Part shown: positions 1 to 11,546 of the stretch, piece after piece | Numbering within the stretch: position 1 is the first letter of the stretch | How the letters are laid out: the number at the start of each line of letters is the position of its first letter | Assembly: GCA_942159475.1 (NCBI GenBank) | Contig: OW804102.1 | Location: 20,774,684 to 20,838,683, forward strand | Origin: Sthenelais limicola | Taxonomy: Eukaryota; Annelida; Polychaeta; Phyllodocida; Sigalionidae | Length of the DNA stretch: 64,000 bases | Direction of reading: 5' to 3' | Program-made: the position numbers and the translations under genes | Notes under the pieces: generated by a model | What the model saw: only the letters and a program-made list of their open reading frames with translations | The model's database searches: none | Told to the model about the DNA's origin: nothing

Positions 1-2160
1 GAGGTTTTCATCTGATTCAGGTGGTATATTTGTAACAAATTTGTAACAAAAAATTTGTTTCTGTAACAAAAAATGTGATACGTGTCCAACCGAAAGAACT
101 ATAATAATATAATACATGTATTACATGGTAATATTTGACCGGTTGGAGGTACGAAAATGTCACTGAATATTATGGTAAGAAACATCTCAACATATAAATA
201 AATATTAGGAAGGGTTCAAATAGACTGATACCATAAGTAAATGAAGAAAAATATTCACGCATCCATAATATAATATTTCCAGTTATCAAGGGGACATTAC
301 GCTTCTTAGATTTCAAAAAAAGTATTAGCCATGCATTTAACAGACTATATATATAGATCAATATGCATAACCAGCTAACGTGGTTGTTCCCAATGAGTTA
401 TACTGTAAACACAATAGGCATAATTCTTAAAGGTCAGATATAAATCGAACAAATATTATCAATCTTTACATACAGATCACAGGTATTCCCCTACATGAAC
501 TCCTTACGGTTCTATAAATTGACTATACTTTAAGTATATATCATACACTACACAATGATTATAGTCTCCTTGGACTATCTATATCAATGATCGAGTGTTT
601 GTAACTAATCTCATCAGACACAAATCATCATGTTCGCAATAGCTATTGTCACCGCAGTTAATCACATAATAAAAACACAGGCATTTAAAAACAAGCTATC
701 AATTGTAAGCTAACCTCACGTGTCTACCAGGTACAGGACTTTAACTGCTCTGTTAAATTGATTGCAGTCGTCAATGGTCTTTATATGAGATGGCTATTCA
801 TTTCATAATTGATTACCTTGATAGTACATACTGTTCTTGAACCGCAATGGATTACCTTCATCTCGAAAACCATGTACCTATATTCTGTCTTATTTAATCA
901 AATCTCTTGCTATGAACCAACTTTAATATGGCTGATACCCTGCTCATATCAAAATGGTAACCAGTTAGATTCATTATATTTCGCAAAAGCGTCCTCTAAG
1001 ATTCCACTTGCTACCCTCAACATTATATTATATATTTCTACCATTAACCAGGCAATAACTTCAGAAATCGAATCCTTATGAACAAAAATCTAGAAAAAGT
1101 AGTATTATACATGGATCTAATGCTAACAGGAGCTGAGATATGACTTTCTCATTGCCGGTGGCAGCCATATTGGATTTTGACCTTGAAATTGACCTTGATT
1201 TTAAATAATCGTTTCAGAAATGGATTCCTCTAGCCTTAAAACCTAGTAAAATGCCATAATACATGGGTATAGTGCTAACAGCTAGGAGCTGAAATATAAC
1301 ATTCTATGTTCATAGGAGTTTTGAGTTTGGATGCCTAAAAGTGGTAGAGGCAGCCATTTTGATTATTTAATTTTTTGGTACTTTCCCATGCTCCGATTTT
1401 GTCCAACTTTTGATATGTGTTGTTCAGAACACCTGAAATTGCTAGAAACAATCATAAAACGCTTTGTTGCAATTTGTTCAGGGTAGGGCTATTTTTGAGC
1501 TTATATTGACTACTAATTTGCTTCATTACTTATAGGTTTTCGGCTGTAAATCTGATTTTTAAAATAGTAATTTAACGCATTTATATTGCACAGTCATATC
1601 GCATACCTTGCTGTGATCCAGTCGAAGCAAATTAATCCCAAATGTTGGCAGTAGATTCAGTACATTCTATTACTTTGTGGCAAATCATCACATGAATGAA
1701 TTTCAATACATAATGATGTAGGGCCTACCAATCAATACTATTTTTGGTTTGGCAGCAAGCACTAATTTAACTGGCTTCTAACAAAGCATTTGGGGCACTA
1801 CATTAATAGATTAACACTTTGATAAAATTGATGGTTTTCATAAGGTCAGTTAAGGACCAACATATATTATGTGTGGTAAATTAACCATATCAATCATTGA
1901 ATTGAATTCACGAAGAATTTCTTTTCGTATTCAAATCAGGGATTCGACCGATCTACATGTAATCCATGGATACTTATATTAGAGGTTGCCTACTATACAC
2001 TTGTGTTTATTACAGTTTTATGTTGGTGAAACGTAGCTTTTTACAGCTAACCTGAACGAGCACAGAATGCCACCAATGGTCTCTCCGGCAAAGTGAACAT
2101 CTCTCTAGACTCATGTCTATTGTATTATTAGAATATACTTGAAGTTAGATGATATTTACT
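1..2160. other. No gene recognised
   Basis: AT-rich sequence. Two related patches at 1112-1190 and 1258-1360 share GCTAACAG..GGAGCTGA and GGCAGCCAT, suggesting an old duplicated repeat. TTTGTAACAAA is repeated at 28-75. Confidence 0.5.
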
Positions 2161-2164
2161 AAAT

Positions 2165-2182
2165 ATGGCGGAGCTAGCCGGC
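2165..2182 (+). other. Candidate start exon (MAELAG)
   Basis: ATG in a fair Kozak context (AAATATGGC) opens six codons ended by a GTGAGT donor in phase 0. Without a matching downstream exon this is weak. It cannot be the missing first exon of the sulfotransferase, which needs a phase-1 donor. Confidence 0.15.
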
Positions 2183-2589
2183 GTGAGTGTGGAGACAGTG
2201 CAAGTATCTAGTACTGAAGTTTCTCTTCTTCACTAATTATTTGCCGTGTACGACACTACACCCGCACTACATAGTTCTAAAAGGTTTTTCACTCGCTCCA
2301 TGTACAGGGTAATGTTAATAGCATTGGGGATTCTGAAGGAATTATAAAGGTGGCCTGGAGTGGAACGGGAGTGGACGGAGGTAAGGGGGGATGTTCTTCA
2401 TCTTTATCTCAAAATCACTAATAGATTGCTCAGATAAAAGTCTTGGGTATTTCTACTGAAATCCGTATTTTTGAAATTCTAATTATTGTCCAATTTCCTC
2501 CGAATTCCATCATTGTTATCCCTAAAATCCAAATTAAAATCTTCAAACTTTCCCAAAAAAGTTTCAGTATTTTTGCAGTGACTCCACTT

Positions 2590-2840
2590 TCATCCCTGAA
2601 TTTGATACCTAAAAGACCACTCTGTCACTATTTTCCTATCGTCTACTGTTCTCATAGTATTCGGAAAGAATATAAGGGTTTTGCTACCCTCTAGGCTCAT
2701 AGTATAAGAAAATGGGAGTGGTAGAGAGGGGGACGGGGGCGGCAAGGGGTCTCTAGGCAAGCGGGAGTGAAAAGCAATAGATAAATTAAATTGAAACTAC
2801 ATGCTGAGAATTACTACCCGTTTTAGACGGGGGACATCTA
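2590..2840. mobile_element. Interspersed repeat family F copy
   Basis: CTCATAGTATTCGGAAAGAA, TTTTGCTACCCTCTAGG, CATAGTATAAGAAAATGGGA GTGGTAGAGAGGGGGA and ACTACCCGTTTTAGACGG recur at 56110-56575. Confidence 0.65.
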
Positions 2841-3224
2841 GTACTTTATCAAAATTTCCAAGCACGGCTTCCAAGCTGGGTGTTATGCCACATTGGTTGG
2901 ACTTATATATAGTAGCAGCGAGCTCGTTATGGTGACCCAGAAGGGTTTGAAGAAATTGAGACTGAGGGCTGAGATAGGGGGGTAATTGGTATTGAGAACA
3001 GAATAATGCGGTAAAGGTGGGAGAGCAGACGTCTTAATGCATTTTTCCTTTTGAAAAATGATTCCATGCGGTTGTGGGTGATGGAAAATGTTGGTGTCAG
3101 TCTCATGTTTAATAAAGGTAATATCACGTAACACTATGGTATAAATTATTAATATGGATTTGCATTATACTAGACATTGAATTCATACAGGCATATATAT
3201 ATGTACAATATGTCCTGTGGGTGA

Positions 3225-3890
3225 GCTTGACTATTGGAATGATGAACGATAAGGCAGGAGTGGCCAGGAACCTAGCTAACAGCGAGGTTTATTTCCCATA
3301 ACAATACAATTACAATAAATAGAGAATAAAGAAAAAAAAATTCACAGAGGAAACACGTCCGCACAGTGCGGAATCAGTAGATAATGTGTAATGGAAGGTG
3401 ATGTGAGTGACGTAACAATTACATAAGAGGCAGGTAGTCACACACCTACTATGACGTCACAGCAGGGGGCGTGGCTGTGGCGTGGGAACAAGGCTCCCCG
3501 GAATATCTTCATCGAGGGCTCGATTCTATGTACCTTAATAACTCATAGAGCTGGGTAACCATACAATAAGTCCACAGCTACACACCAGGGGTAACACCTA
3601 GCCTCACCTGTAATTAGTGGACATACCGCTGACTATTGATACACCTGATTGGCCGGCCTTATCGATATATCTCATTGGTTCATATTAGAATGGACTTACC
3701 TGAAATTATGTATATCATTTCTATTGGTTAAATATAGCGACCCCCTGGTCAAGGTCTCCATGTAATCTTACTGGATATTACTAATTACCCTGATGTAATT
3801 GGATAAGAGCACGCATGCTCATAGACCACATCTGGTCACATGTTAAACGTGCATCAATATACGGTCTGTTTGTAATAAATCAGAGTTTTA
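3225..3890 (-). mobile_element. Possible LTR-like sequence
   Basis: On the minus strand GGGAAATAAACCTCGCTGTT and the following 70 nt look like the R/U5 part of an LTR, preceded by CpG- and TGACGTCA-containing sequence that could be U3. No paired LTR, primer-binding site or internal region was recognised. Confidence 0.28.
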
Positions 3891-4340
3891 ACAGGACCTA
3901 AACTATTCTCATTGTTATGCTGCGCTTGGCTATACCTCTAGCCTAGCAGACTTATTAATATTAGGCCTACATGTATATCTCCAGCAAACTCTACTCTAGT
4001 TCTACCTTACATTACCTCGGAGAATAGTAATCATATCATTGGCTAACATTGCCACCTGGGGCAGGCATCCTTCTCTACTAAGTGCGACTACAGTCCATTT
4101 ACCTAAGCTTTTTGTCTGAACATATTGGGAAGAGCATCAATCGATAATGTAATGTTTGTTTTAGAAGAAAATCCTTTCCAACACAGAATGTGAAGAAAAG
4201 AAAAGAATATTGAATTTTAAAGATGTATCGAGGTAAGGTAGGTCGCATACATATCATATGCACGGGTCGATGTGTTAGAGATATGATGATGGATTGGAAA
4301 ACCCTTATTATTAGTTTAGGTATTTTTATTTAATCACTAG

Positions 4341-4370
4341 CTTTCGGGCTATGGTGTGCCCATCACCAGG
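4341..4370 (-). ncRNA. Hammerhead-like core, degenerate (Penelope-type motif)
   Basis: Minus strand: CTGGTGA, T, GGGC, 8-nt loop ACACCATA, GCCC, GAAA. It matches the order of a hammerhead core (CUGANGA - stem II - GAAA) with one deviation (CTGG for CTGA). Cleavage-site strand not located. Confidence 0.35.
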
Positions 4371-4399
4371 AAATTTAAAGATCACACGACTTAAAAGAT

Positions 4400-6850
4400 C
4401 ACACAAGCAACAAATAGATTAAAAGCGATACGTAAAATACAAAGATCTTTATCCACATCCAATATATAATAACACTATATAAAGTAGCTGTGAGAGCCAT
4501 ATATTCGACCATGGAGATTGTATATACGTTGCTTCAGCTAACTTACTTTGAAAATTGCAAACAATCCAACATTCATTTGTTAGAGTTCCTATTGGATTAG
4601 GAAAAAGAGAGGATGTAACAGCACTCCAAAAGGAGAACAACATATATCATTACTAGAAACCAGAAGAAAACGCCACATGTTGGAACTAGCATCTAATATA
4701 TATAAAGCTCTAGAATGCTTTTTTGGTCACGCATGTTCTGGGAATCAGTGGTATATGTGGTTTGTGAAGGTATCTGGGGTAAAAATGTGATTTTGAAGCC
4801 TTTTTTAAATTGGCTTCTACACACTCTATTTATAGCCTGGGATTATCAATATTACCAACTACCAAAACTATGGAATGAGCTCCCCAAACATGGGATATAA
4901 TGTACGACCATAGACCATAGACTTCAAAACATTTTTAATAAAAAAACGTTCAATGAGTATTACACATAAGTATGCACATAAAATGACCAAATTTATGACC
5001 TATTATTATTACAAGTTTGAACCGCACTAAATATAAATTGATAATAATAGGAAGAAAGAGTGCATGGTTCATATATTTTTTAGAGCCCCCCCCCCGCCCT
5101 CACATACATGTTGAATTAGTAGCCTGTAGGAAATAGTGTGCTACTGTCATCTATCATGCTCCCTACGCGAAGGACGCGTTACTAAAGCGTTGAGTAAATC
5201 TAAATACTAAACATTGCGTCCTAGCCGGCATAGTTGTTGACAAAAAGATGTCTGAATGAAAGTTATGCCAAAAGTACTAATAATAAGATTCATGAACATA
5301 CTTTATATCAAATGAAAGCTTGAACAATAATGTGTGCTGTTTGGCGGTCAGTCGTAAAGCAAGGCTTGAAAAGCGAGCAAAACGGCGGATACAAGCCCCA
5401 CGAAATCCGGGAATACGAAAATAGTAGGCCTACCTACGGTATTCATACATGTTGCTTTGGAAAGAAAGTAGTTCTATGTTCAAAGTGTAATTAAATTATA
5501 AAAACCCGTTTTATTATTGATAAATGTACATATGCCTTGAACCATACCTAACACCCATTCACTCCAACCAAATTAATCCAGTAACTTATTTTAGACAGAG
5601 CAGTTCCAGACAGAGTTTATCGGTTTTGTACACATCTGATATCGTATCGATGTTCAGGTTGTAGTTATGAATTATGAAATAAGGAAACCCAAACAAGTAA
5701 TTTGTTTATTTATTAACTCTACCACTAGGAGTGCTATGTATACACAAAAGACGGATGTCATCAAGGTGTTAAATAGGACTACTCACTCGACGCGATGAAA
5801 GACTATGACTATGAATAACACTGTTAAGTTAAGCATTAACAGTAAAAGTGAGTGATAAAGAGTGGTAAAATGTATAGTTATTATATTGGATTCATTGTAT
5901 TTAAGTTAAAGAGAGCGAAAAGATCAAAATAATGTACATTACACAATGATCTGTAAACATGTACTTCAAAACAAAAGTAAATTGTTAACACTGAAATGTT
6001 TATGGGTAATTCAGGAAGACCTGTGATTTTCACAGATGAAAAGATCCCTTTTTTCAATAATATAAATTGTAACTGAACTTAAATTGGAAATAAAAGTTGT
6101 TACATGTATATGTAATGCCATATCATTTGGGACATTTCAATATACTACTACTGAGAATTGGGCTTGACCTTGGGATCGCCGTCGATCGCCGCCACTCTTC
6201 AAAAGGCAGTTTGGACGCGCTCATACCGCCAGAGGGAGCCATGTTTCATCACACATCATATTCTCATAGTTGACAGTATACTTCTATCATTTCCTAATGA
6301 ACACACCTCATCCTTACTGTACCTGTATTACACTACATGCTTCTCTATGGTAGTAAAAGTTAGACTATTAACATAAGACTTTGTCTGCGTTTTTATTCTC
6401 CTCCTCGAGCGAATCCAAGGGTCATTACTCATTCCATTTTGGTGCCGTGTCCTTTTCGGGGTGTAAAATACCGATTATTCCTTCTTTCTAAGAAATGACA
6501 TTATTTCACCATGTATACACAACACCTTCATCACTTTTTTTAAACTGATGACTATCCAGTCATGGCAACTCAACTGTGGAATATATGGCGTACGGGATTC
6601 AATAATAAGGATTCGGGATTTATAAAGATCACAAGTTCACAATTCTATAAAGATCATAAATAATACACAATTTGCAGCTTTTATTTCCGTTTGGTAAATG
6701 GCACAGAACTTTACACTTTACAGCTGAGCTGGGTCTCACCCTAGAATGCAGCAGGTGACACTAGGTGTAGTTAACTGACCAGTATATCACAATACCTCTC
6801 ATGAGTCACTATCTTAACAAATACTCTCAGTAATACAGAGTAGCAATATT
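4400..6850. other. No gene recognised
   Basis: AT-rich. A minus-strand ATG at about 6240 (MAPSGGMSASKLPFEEW) heads a 39-codon frame without a splice donor; not supported as a gene. Confidence 0.4.
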
Positions 6851-6885
6851 AGGATATTTTATTACATACGTATGTAGCAAAAAGA

Positions 6886-6950
6886 GGGGGCAATATTTGA
6901 AAAGTCAGGGGTAATATTTGAAAAGTCAGGGGTAATATTTGAAAGGTCAA
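6886..6950 (+). repeat. 21-bp tandem repeat, three copies
   Basis: CAGGGGTAATATTTGAAAAG is repeated with period 21; the first copy has GGGGGCAATATTTG. Confidence 0.8.
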
Positions 6951-7053
6951 ATAGCACCTATGTTCTATTTGAGCCGAATATCCACAAGATTGACGAAAAC
7001 CAAGGTAAAATACTATCAAAATCGAGTTCTCTTGTTGATTAAGTACGTAATAA

Positions 7054-7174
7054 ATACCTAATAGCACTCTGTTTGGTTTGTAATCGATCTCAACGTTGGG
7101 TCAAATAATGGGATGTCGTGCGATTTGACCCGACGTCTCGATTGATTACAAACCTCCATCATGCTATTAGGTAT
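7054..7174. mobile_element. Foldback element, 121 bp
   Basis: ATACCTAATAGCA..GTTTGTAATCGA..GGGTCAAAT is mirrored by ATTTGACCC..TCGATTGATTACAAAC..TGCTATTAGGTAT. Confidence 0.82.
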
Positions 7175-7410
7175 AAGAATACACTTCACATCGGTTGTAT
7201 TTGATTAGGATTAATTAACATGTTTGGCTCAATTCACAGCTCGGACATCATGATGAAACTGAAAGCATGCATTGTGCACGTTTATTTATAGTCAATTGTG
7301 ATTATGGGCTCAAAGGGTAGGAATATACACAGTATGCATTATTTAACATAAACAAATCTTATTAAAGAATATGCATTGAAATTATTCCATCTGACCTACA
7401 CATGAGTATT

Positions 7411-7597
7411 TGGGTCACGTCGCCAGAAAATGTACAATCGGCAGCCCGATATATTTAGTTAATTCTACAAAATTCAATGAAACGTATTCATGTGAAATTT
7501 GTAAACGCAATTTTGAAACTTAATTTTGTCTTAAATTATAGAGTTATTTAAGAGGATTGTTGAAGGGGAATTGTACATTTTCTGATGATCTGACCCA
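7411..7597. mobile_element. MITE family A copy
   Basis: Ends TGGGTCAC..GAAAATGTACAAT and ATTGTACATTTTCTGA..TGACCCA form a terminal inverted repeat shared by all copies of this family. Shorter than the usual 235-250 bp, so internally deleted. Confidence 0.75.
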
Positions 7598-8195
7598 TTT
7601 GTATCAACTTGAACTCGACCCAATTAGTCTAAATGACTTAAACAACCTTGGTTTCTGAGAATATTTGGCGATTACTTGTCAGCAACAACCATGGGCGCTG
7701 CCCCCGCCCTTACTGACAAACACGTTCCTCTAATTAGTGTAATATAATAATATAGCAACTACATAACAATTATATAACAATCCATATAGTCCAACAATAT
7801 CACTACTATATATTTCGTTGAATGCGGGGGAAATTTTAATTTCGCGGGAATAGAATATTATATTCGTTCCTGCATAATGTCTGATATTCGTCTTCACTGA
7901 CATTGTGGATTATGATTTTGTCTTTTCAGTCCGCGATAATTCCTGTATGATATATAATAATAGGTATCAGTGAATGGTACTAAAGAATACAATTTGTCAA
8001 ATTCAATCTAGCAGTTGCTCCAAATGAAACATCATCTAAGAGAAAGTTAATGGCATAAACATGTGAGCCATGTTGTACTAAAAGCTACCAGTGCTATAGA
8101 CATAGACAGGAGTAGAAGAGATAGACTATAGTGGTTATGTGCGGCTGTGTTACACTTGTTCTTCTCACAACAATGCACTTTGGTGATTCTGTCGT

Positions 8196-8300
8196 ATAAA
8201 CTACTGAACAAACACAAGGGTGAGTTGGCACTCTATCTTCGAGCAGGGCCGAATAAATATATCCTTTTATTCATATTTATTCCAGTCAGTGAATATGCCC
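8196..8300 (-). repeat. Ngaro B2 repeat (3' terminus)
   Basis: Outer 3' repeat of the element, same length and nearly the same sequence as B1. Host DNA resumes at 8195 (plus-strand flank ends GTCGT) and at 11746 on the other side (TTGGATCATG). Confidence 0.9.
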
Positions 8301-8527
8301 CTAAGAAAAAAAAGAAAAAAAAAATCAAATTCCAGTCAACGTTCGTTTCTCACGCACTGCTAGCTCTCTGCTGCCTGAAAGGTCTCTGTCCCGATCGTGG
8401 AACGAAGAAGTATATATAGTTCGTGAAGCTTTCTTCCACCAGGTGGCGACACTGAGGTCGTGCAGGCATTGAAGGTATAGCGCTCTGCTGTTCCAATTTA
8501 TAACTATATTATTAAATAATACACCCC
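8301..8527 (-). repeat. Ngaro A2 repeat (internal copy)
   Basis: Second copy of the A repeat, sandwiched directly between B1 and B2. It differs from A1 mainly by an expanded A-rich tract at 8306-8323. Adjacency to B1 recreates the circle junction of the element. Confidence 0.9.
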
Positions 8528-8632
8528 ATAAACTACTGAACAAACACAAGGGTGAGTTGGCACTCTATCTTCGAGCAGGGCCGAATAAATATATCCTTTT
8601 ATTCATATTTATTCCAGTCAGTGAATATGCCC
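8528..8632 (-). repeat. Ngaro B1 repeat
   Basis: A 105-bp sequence just downstream of the recombinase stop codon on the minus strand, repeated at 8196-8300. It starts with ATAAACTACTG on the plus strand in both copies. Confidence 0.9.
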
Positions 8633-8659
8633 AGCCAACAAGAGATAATAAAAAGATAT

Positions 8660-9625
8660 TCAGAGAGCGGCGAAGGAAGATGCCAGTGATTTTTCCAGTG
8701 ACACACGGTGATCCAACGGAGGCACCAAGTACTGCAAAACACTCAAAGATTTCCAATCTCCTGCCATCTTAATTTGCTGCAGAGACATGCCCATCATATG
8801 CATGTACGTAGCGGCACCTCTACGTAAGGAGTGCATTCCAACATCTTTCTGTATAGCAGCATCAGAAGCCCAACGTTTCAGCAACAACAAAGCCTTGTTG
8901 TACGATACACCATTACCATTAATACCAATCAGCGGATCGTCATCACCAGCAGGAAACCTCTTGATAAGCTTATCCAACCATTCGACAAGGCATAAAGGAC
9001 CACCACATCTAGCCACAGGTGACTTGAAAACTCTCTCCCCATACTGGATCGTCTTTGAAGATCGTACCATTACCACTATTCCCCATTCCGTGTAGACAAT
9101 GTCCTTCCTTCTCACCAGATGATCATCAGGAGGCGAAGAGAAAACATGACTCTTCCTAAGTAAGGTTCTGAAAGCAAGCACACATCCAACCCAAACAACA
9201 AACTCAAAGTCTGAAGTAAGATCCACGAAAGAAAACATTCTTTTCAGTTCGTCAGGTAATAAGGGATCTTTCTGGGAAGGTTTACAGCCTAGTCTACGTT
9301 TGGCACCTGCCAACACTACACTTAGAGCAAAGTCATTACGCAAGTCAGGCCCTTCATTGAGTCTAGACAAATAATTCAAAGCTGATATCATATTATTAAT
9401 CGATGAAAAAGTAAAAACCTCAACCAGAGACGTGACAAAAAGTCCCACATTTACTGAGTCAACTGGCAAGGGTTGCAAATGATAATCAGCACAGAAATCA
9501 AAATATTTCTTCCATTGCGAAGTGCGAGTTTTTCTAGTTGAGGCAGCCAAGGCATCCAACTTAAGACCCTCCATTTTCGTCATTAGACTCTCTACAAAAA
9601 AAAAAAAATCAAAAAATAATGTCAT
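8660..9625 (-). CDS. Tyrosine recombinase of the Ngaro element
   Basis: A 321-aa phage-integrase-like protein that would insert the circular DNA copy of the element. It starts at an ATG overlapping the end of the RT frame. After an N-terminal core-binding domain (about residues 20-110) the catalytic domain shows the box A arginine (FRTLLRKSH, Arg about 157), a lysine in SKTIQ (about 191), the H-x-x-R box in MHSLRRG (His265, Arg268), Trp291 in the GDWKS motif at the usual His/Trp position, and the nucleophile Tyr299 in VLQYLV. All catalytic positions are present and the frame is uninterrupted, so the recombinase could be functional. A run of about 14 A on the plus strand lies at the start, giving the Phe-rich first residues, so the true start may be the second Met (about residue 15). 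Confidence 0.93.
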   Translation of the reverse strand: MTLFFDFFFFVESLMTKMEGLKLDALAASTRKTRTSQWKKYFDFCADYHLQPLPVDSVNVGLFVTSLVEVFTFSSINNMISALNYLSRLNEGPDLRNDFALSVVLAGAKRRLGCKPSQKDPLLPDELKRMFSFVDLTSDFEFVVWVGCVLAFRTLLRKSHVFSSPPDDHLVRRKDIVYTEWGIVVMVRSSKTIQYGERVFKSPVARCGGPLCLVEWLDKLIKRFPAGDDDPLIGINGNGVSYNKALLLLKRWASDAAIQKDVGMHSLRRGAATYMHMMGMSLQQIKMAGDWKSLSVLQYLVPPLDHRVSLEKSLASSFAAL

Positions 9626-11189
9626 AACGCCATCTCCAATACAGTAGGTCTTTCAACATATTTGCACAGTGTAGACAACAAGGCTGACTTGACACCAGGA
9701 TTCTCGAAGTAGCCTTATTAAAACACCTCACTCGAATACGATGGTTGTCAAAACTTGGACTTTGGAAGAACATAGCCATCCATACAGCAGCCAATTCTCG
9801 TACATGTGGCTTGGAAAAGCAGCAACTGGGTAAACCAACACGCCCTCCGGAGCCTGAATAATTAAATTCGAAATCGTCAGTCAAAGCAAATGAAACAGTG
9901 CCATAATTATTCATGATATCATAGCCATATCCTTCTGAAGTTTTAGTAGTAGTCAGCTGTGCAGAAACTCGCTCATGGCCGAAAAATCTCACACCATTAA
10001 AGCGATACATATTGTCTCTCCACCAGATCAAGTCATCCAGAAAAAAATGGTTTATAGGCACTCTCCTCTTGTTACCTATTCTTCTTAACAGAGAAAAAAT
10101 GCCAAAGGTATGCTCACGACCTCCCAAAATCACCTTTGAACAGTGAGATACAGAGCCGGCTAGCTTTTGAAGTTGATTCCTCGTGGCATATTTCTTACCA
10201 TAGAAAAAATTGATTACACTGTACAATTTCCTCAATTTTTCCTGGGGCAATTGGAGAATCATATTATTTGCATCGATTTCGAATCCTATGTACTTGACTT
10301 TAGTAGCTGGGGATACCACCTTCGTCCACTCAATGTAGAAACCAAGATCTCTGAGGCAGGATATGAGCAGGAGCAGTCCCTCCTGGGCTTTGTCTTTACT
10401 GTCGCAAATAAGGCAAAAGTCATCAATATATGCATAGCAAACATATCCCTTGAAATTCATCATTCGACAGACAGCATTTGTTATTCTAGAGAATATGTAT
10501 GGAGCTGCCCGGGCACCAAAACACACTGCATTATCCTGCAAATACACAGCCTTGCCTCCCAGCTCCCATCTAAGGCCAAACATTTTCCTATTCTCGGGAT
10601 GGATTAGAATGGATCTATAGGCACTCTTTATGTCTAACACAGTCAAATAATCATTCCTACGGACAGAGGCTATCACATCATCAATCGTGACATACTTGAA
10701 GGCAGAGAAAACAGTGCTAGTAAAGTTATTAACCGAATTAGATATTGGTCTTCGGCAATCAGTTATCGGCCTGATCTTACCGTTCTTTTTAGGTATGGCC
10801 CCCATTGCATGGATACAATGAGGCTTCTCCACGACGACAGACAACTTGCCCTGATCCAACTCCGCCTTAATAATGTCCGTCAGCCTGGCCGCCGCATTAC
10901 CTTGATAGCATGAAGAGTAATTTCTGCAATGGTAGGGTTCAATATTATCATCACAGTTTATTAGTCGAAAGCCATTGAGCATACCGTCGAGAAGAAAATG
11001 GGCATCTGGATCCCAGATATTGTCATATTTAAGCCACTTAGCCCATGCTGCCGGACTCATCTGACGACGACAGCCCTGCAAATCACTATGTCTAACGTTT
11101 ACCATGCATTTGGCGACCAGATCATCAAAACACTCATCAGAAACAGCGGAAATAGCAAAGTCAGTTAGCCTGAGTGAAGGAAAAACCAC
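9609..11189 (-). CDS. Reverse transcriptase / RNase H polyprotein of the Ngaro element
   Basis: Copies the element's RNA into DNA. Numbering from the GTG at 11189, the fingers region has AIPKKNGKIRPITDCR (about 131-146), the first catalytic Asp is in LDIKSAYR (about 185-192), and the palm signature YIDDF is at about 254-258, followed by GFEID (about 302-306), all typical of DIRS-group RTs. No ATG starts the frame; it is open upstream through seven codons to the gag TAG at 11211, so expression by readthrough is possible. The C-terminal 120 residues align by eye with a DIRS RNase H (ELAAV retained), but the two positions expected to be catalytic Asp appear substituted (KTSEGYG and CFNKAT). The 3' end overlaps the recombinase start by 17 nt in a different frame. 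Confidence 0.9.
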   Translation of the reverse strand: MVFPSLRLTDFAISAVSDECFDDLVAKCMVNVRHSDLQGCRRQMSPAAWAKWLKYDNIWDPDAHFLLDGMLNGFRLINCDDNIEPYHCRNYSSCYQGNAAARLTDIIKAELDQGKLSVVVEKPHCIHAMGAIPKKNGKIRPITDCRRPISNSVNNFTSTVFSAFKYVTIDDVIASVRRNDYLTVLDIKSAYRSILIHPENRKMFGLRWELGGKAVYLQDNAVCFGARAAPYIFSRITNAVCRMMNFKGYVCYAYIDDFCLICDSKDKAQEGLLLLISCLRDLGFYIEWTKVVSPATKVKYIGFEIDANNMILQLPQEKLRKLYSVINFFYGKKYATRNQLQKLAGSVSHCSKVILGGREHTFGIFSLLRRIGNKRRVPINHFFLDDLIWWRDNMYRFNGVRFFGHERVSAQLTTTKTSEGYGYDIMNNYGTVSFALTDDFEFNYSGSGGRVGLPSCCFSKPHVRELAAVWMAMFFQSPSFDNHRIRVRCFNKATSRILVSSQPCCLHCANMLKDLLYWRWRYDIIF

Positions 11190-11210
11190 ACCTTGGCCGC
11201 CATCTTGGAG

Positions 11211-11546
11211 CTATGCCGGCTCGTTGGTGGCAGCACCAGTCTCACCAGAATTTAAGGTCTCGGGGCGATCTTTATTTTTATGGAAATCTTCACCTCTATG
11301 ATTCAGGCCGCAAACACCACATATGTGCTTGCGACGACACGGGTATCTGCAGGCTTTACCTCTTGAAGGGACGTTCCAAACCCAACAGACATCACTCGGC
11401 CAATTTGCGAAATCGTAGAGAGCACTATATGGGTATTTTGACACGACACCTGATCTCTTGCAGCCGCCATTGTTGTTGCCGCCCGGACGTGGAGGAGAAG
11501 GGGATCTGTGGCTGACATAGTATTCAGGGCCTAAGTCAAAAATCAA
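11211..11546 (-). pseudogene. Truncated Gag (C-terminal zinc-knuckle part) of the Ngaro element
   Basis: An open frame of about 111 codons with no ATG: it opens inside the A1 repeat and ends at a TAG at 11213-11211. The recognisable part is a Cys/His cluster with spacing like the zinc finger at the end of DIRS/Ngaro Gag (CRYPC, then CGVCGLNH). The N-terminal and central Gag regions are absent, so a deletion between A1 and this point is likely and the element probably depends on Gag from other copies. The frame after the TAG is the same as that of the RT ORF, so Gag and Pol are separated only by this stop codon. Confidence 0.7.

Noticed and set aside
3961..4130. Retroviral primer-binding site next to a possible LTR
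   Set aside because: The ACCTGGGGCAGG stretch near 4052 does not match a tRNA 3' end convincingly.
6158..6376. Start codon region MAPSGGMSASK on the minus strand and a plus-strand frame of 72 codons
   Set aside because: The sequence is GC-richer and gene-like, but the minus frame stops after 39 codons without a donor and no partner exon exists.
8787..10607. Plus-strand open frames over the Ngaro element (about 102 and 146 codons)
   Set aside because: They lie antisense to well-supported recombinase and RT frames and have no recognisable features.
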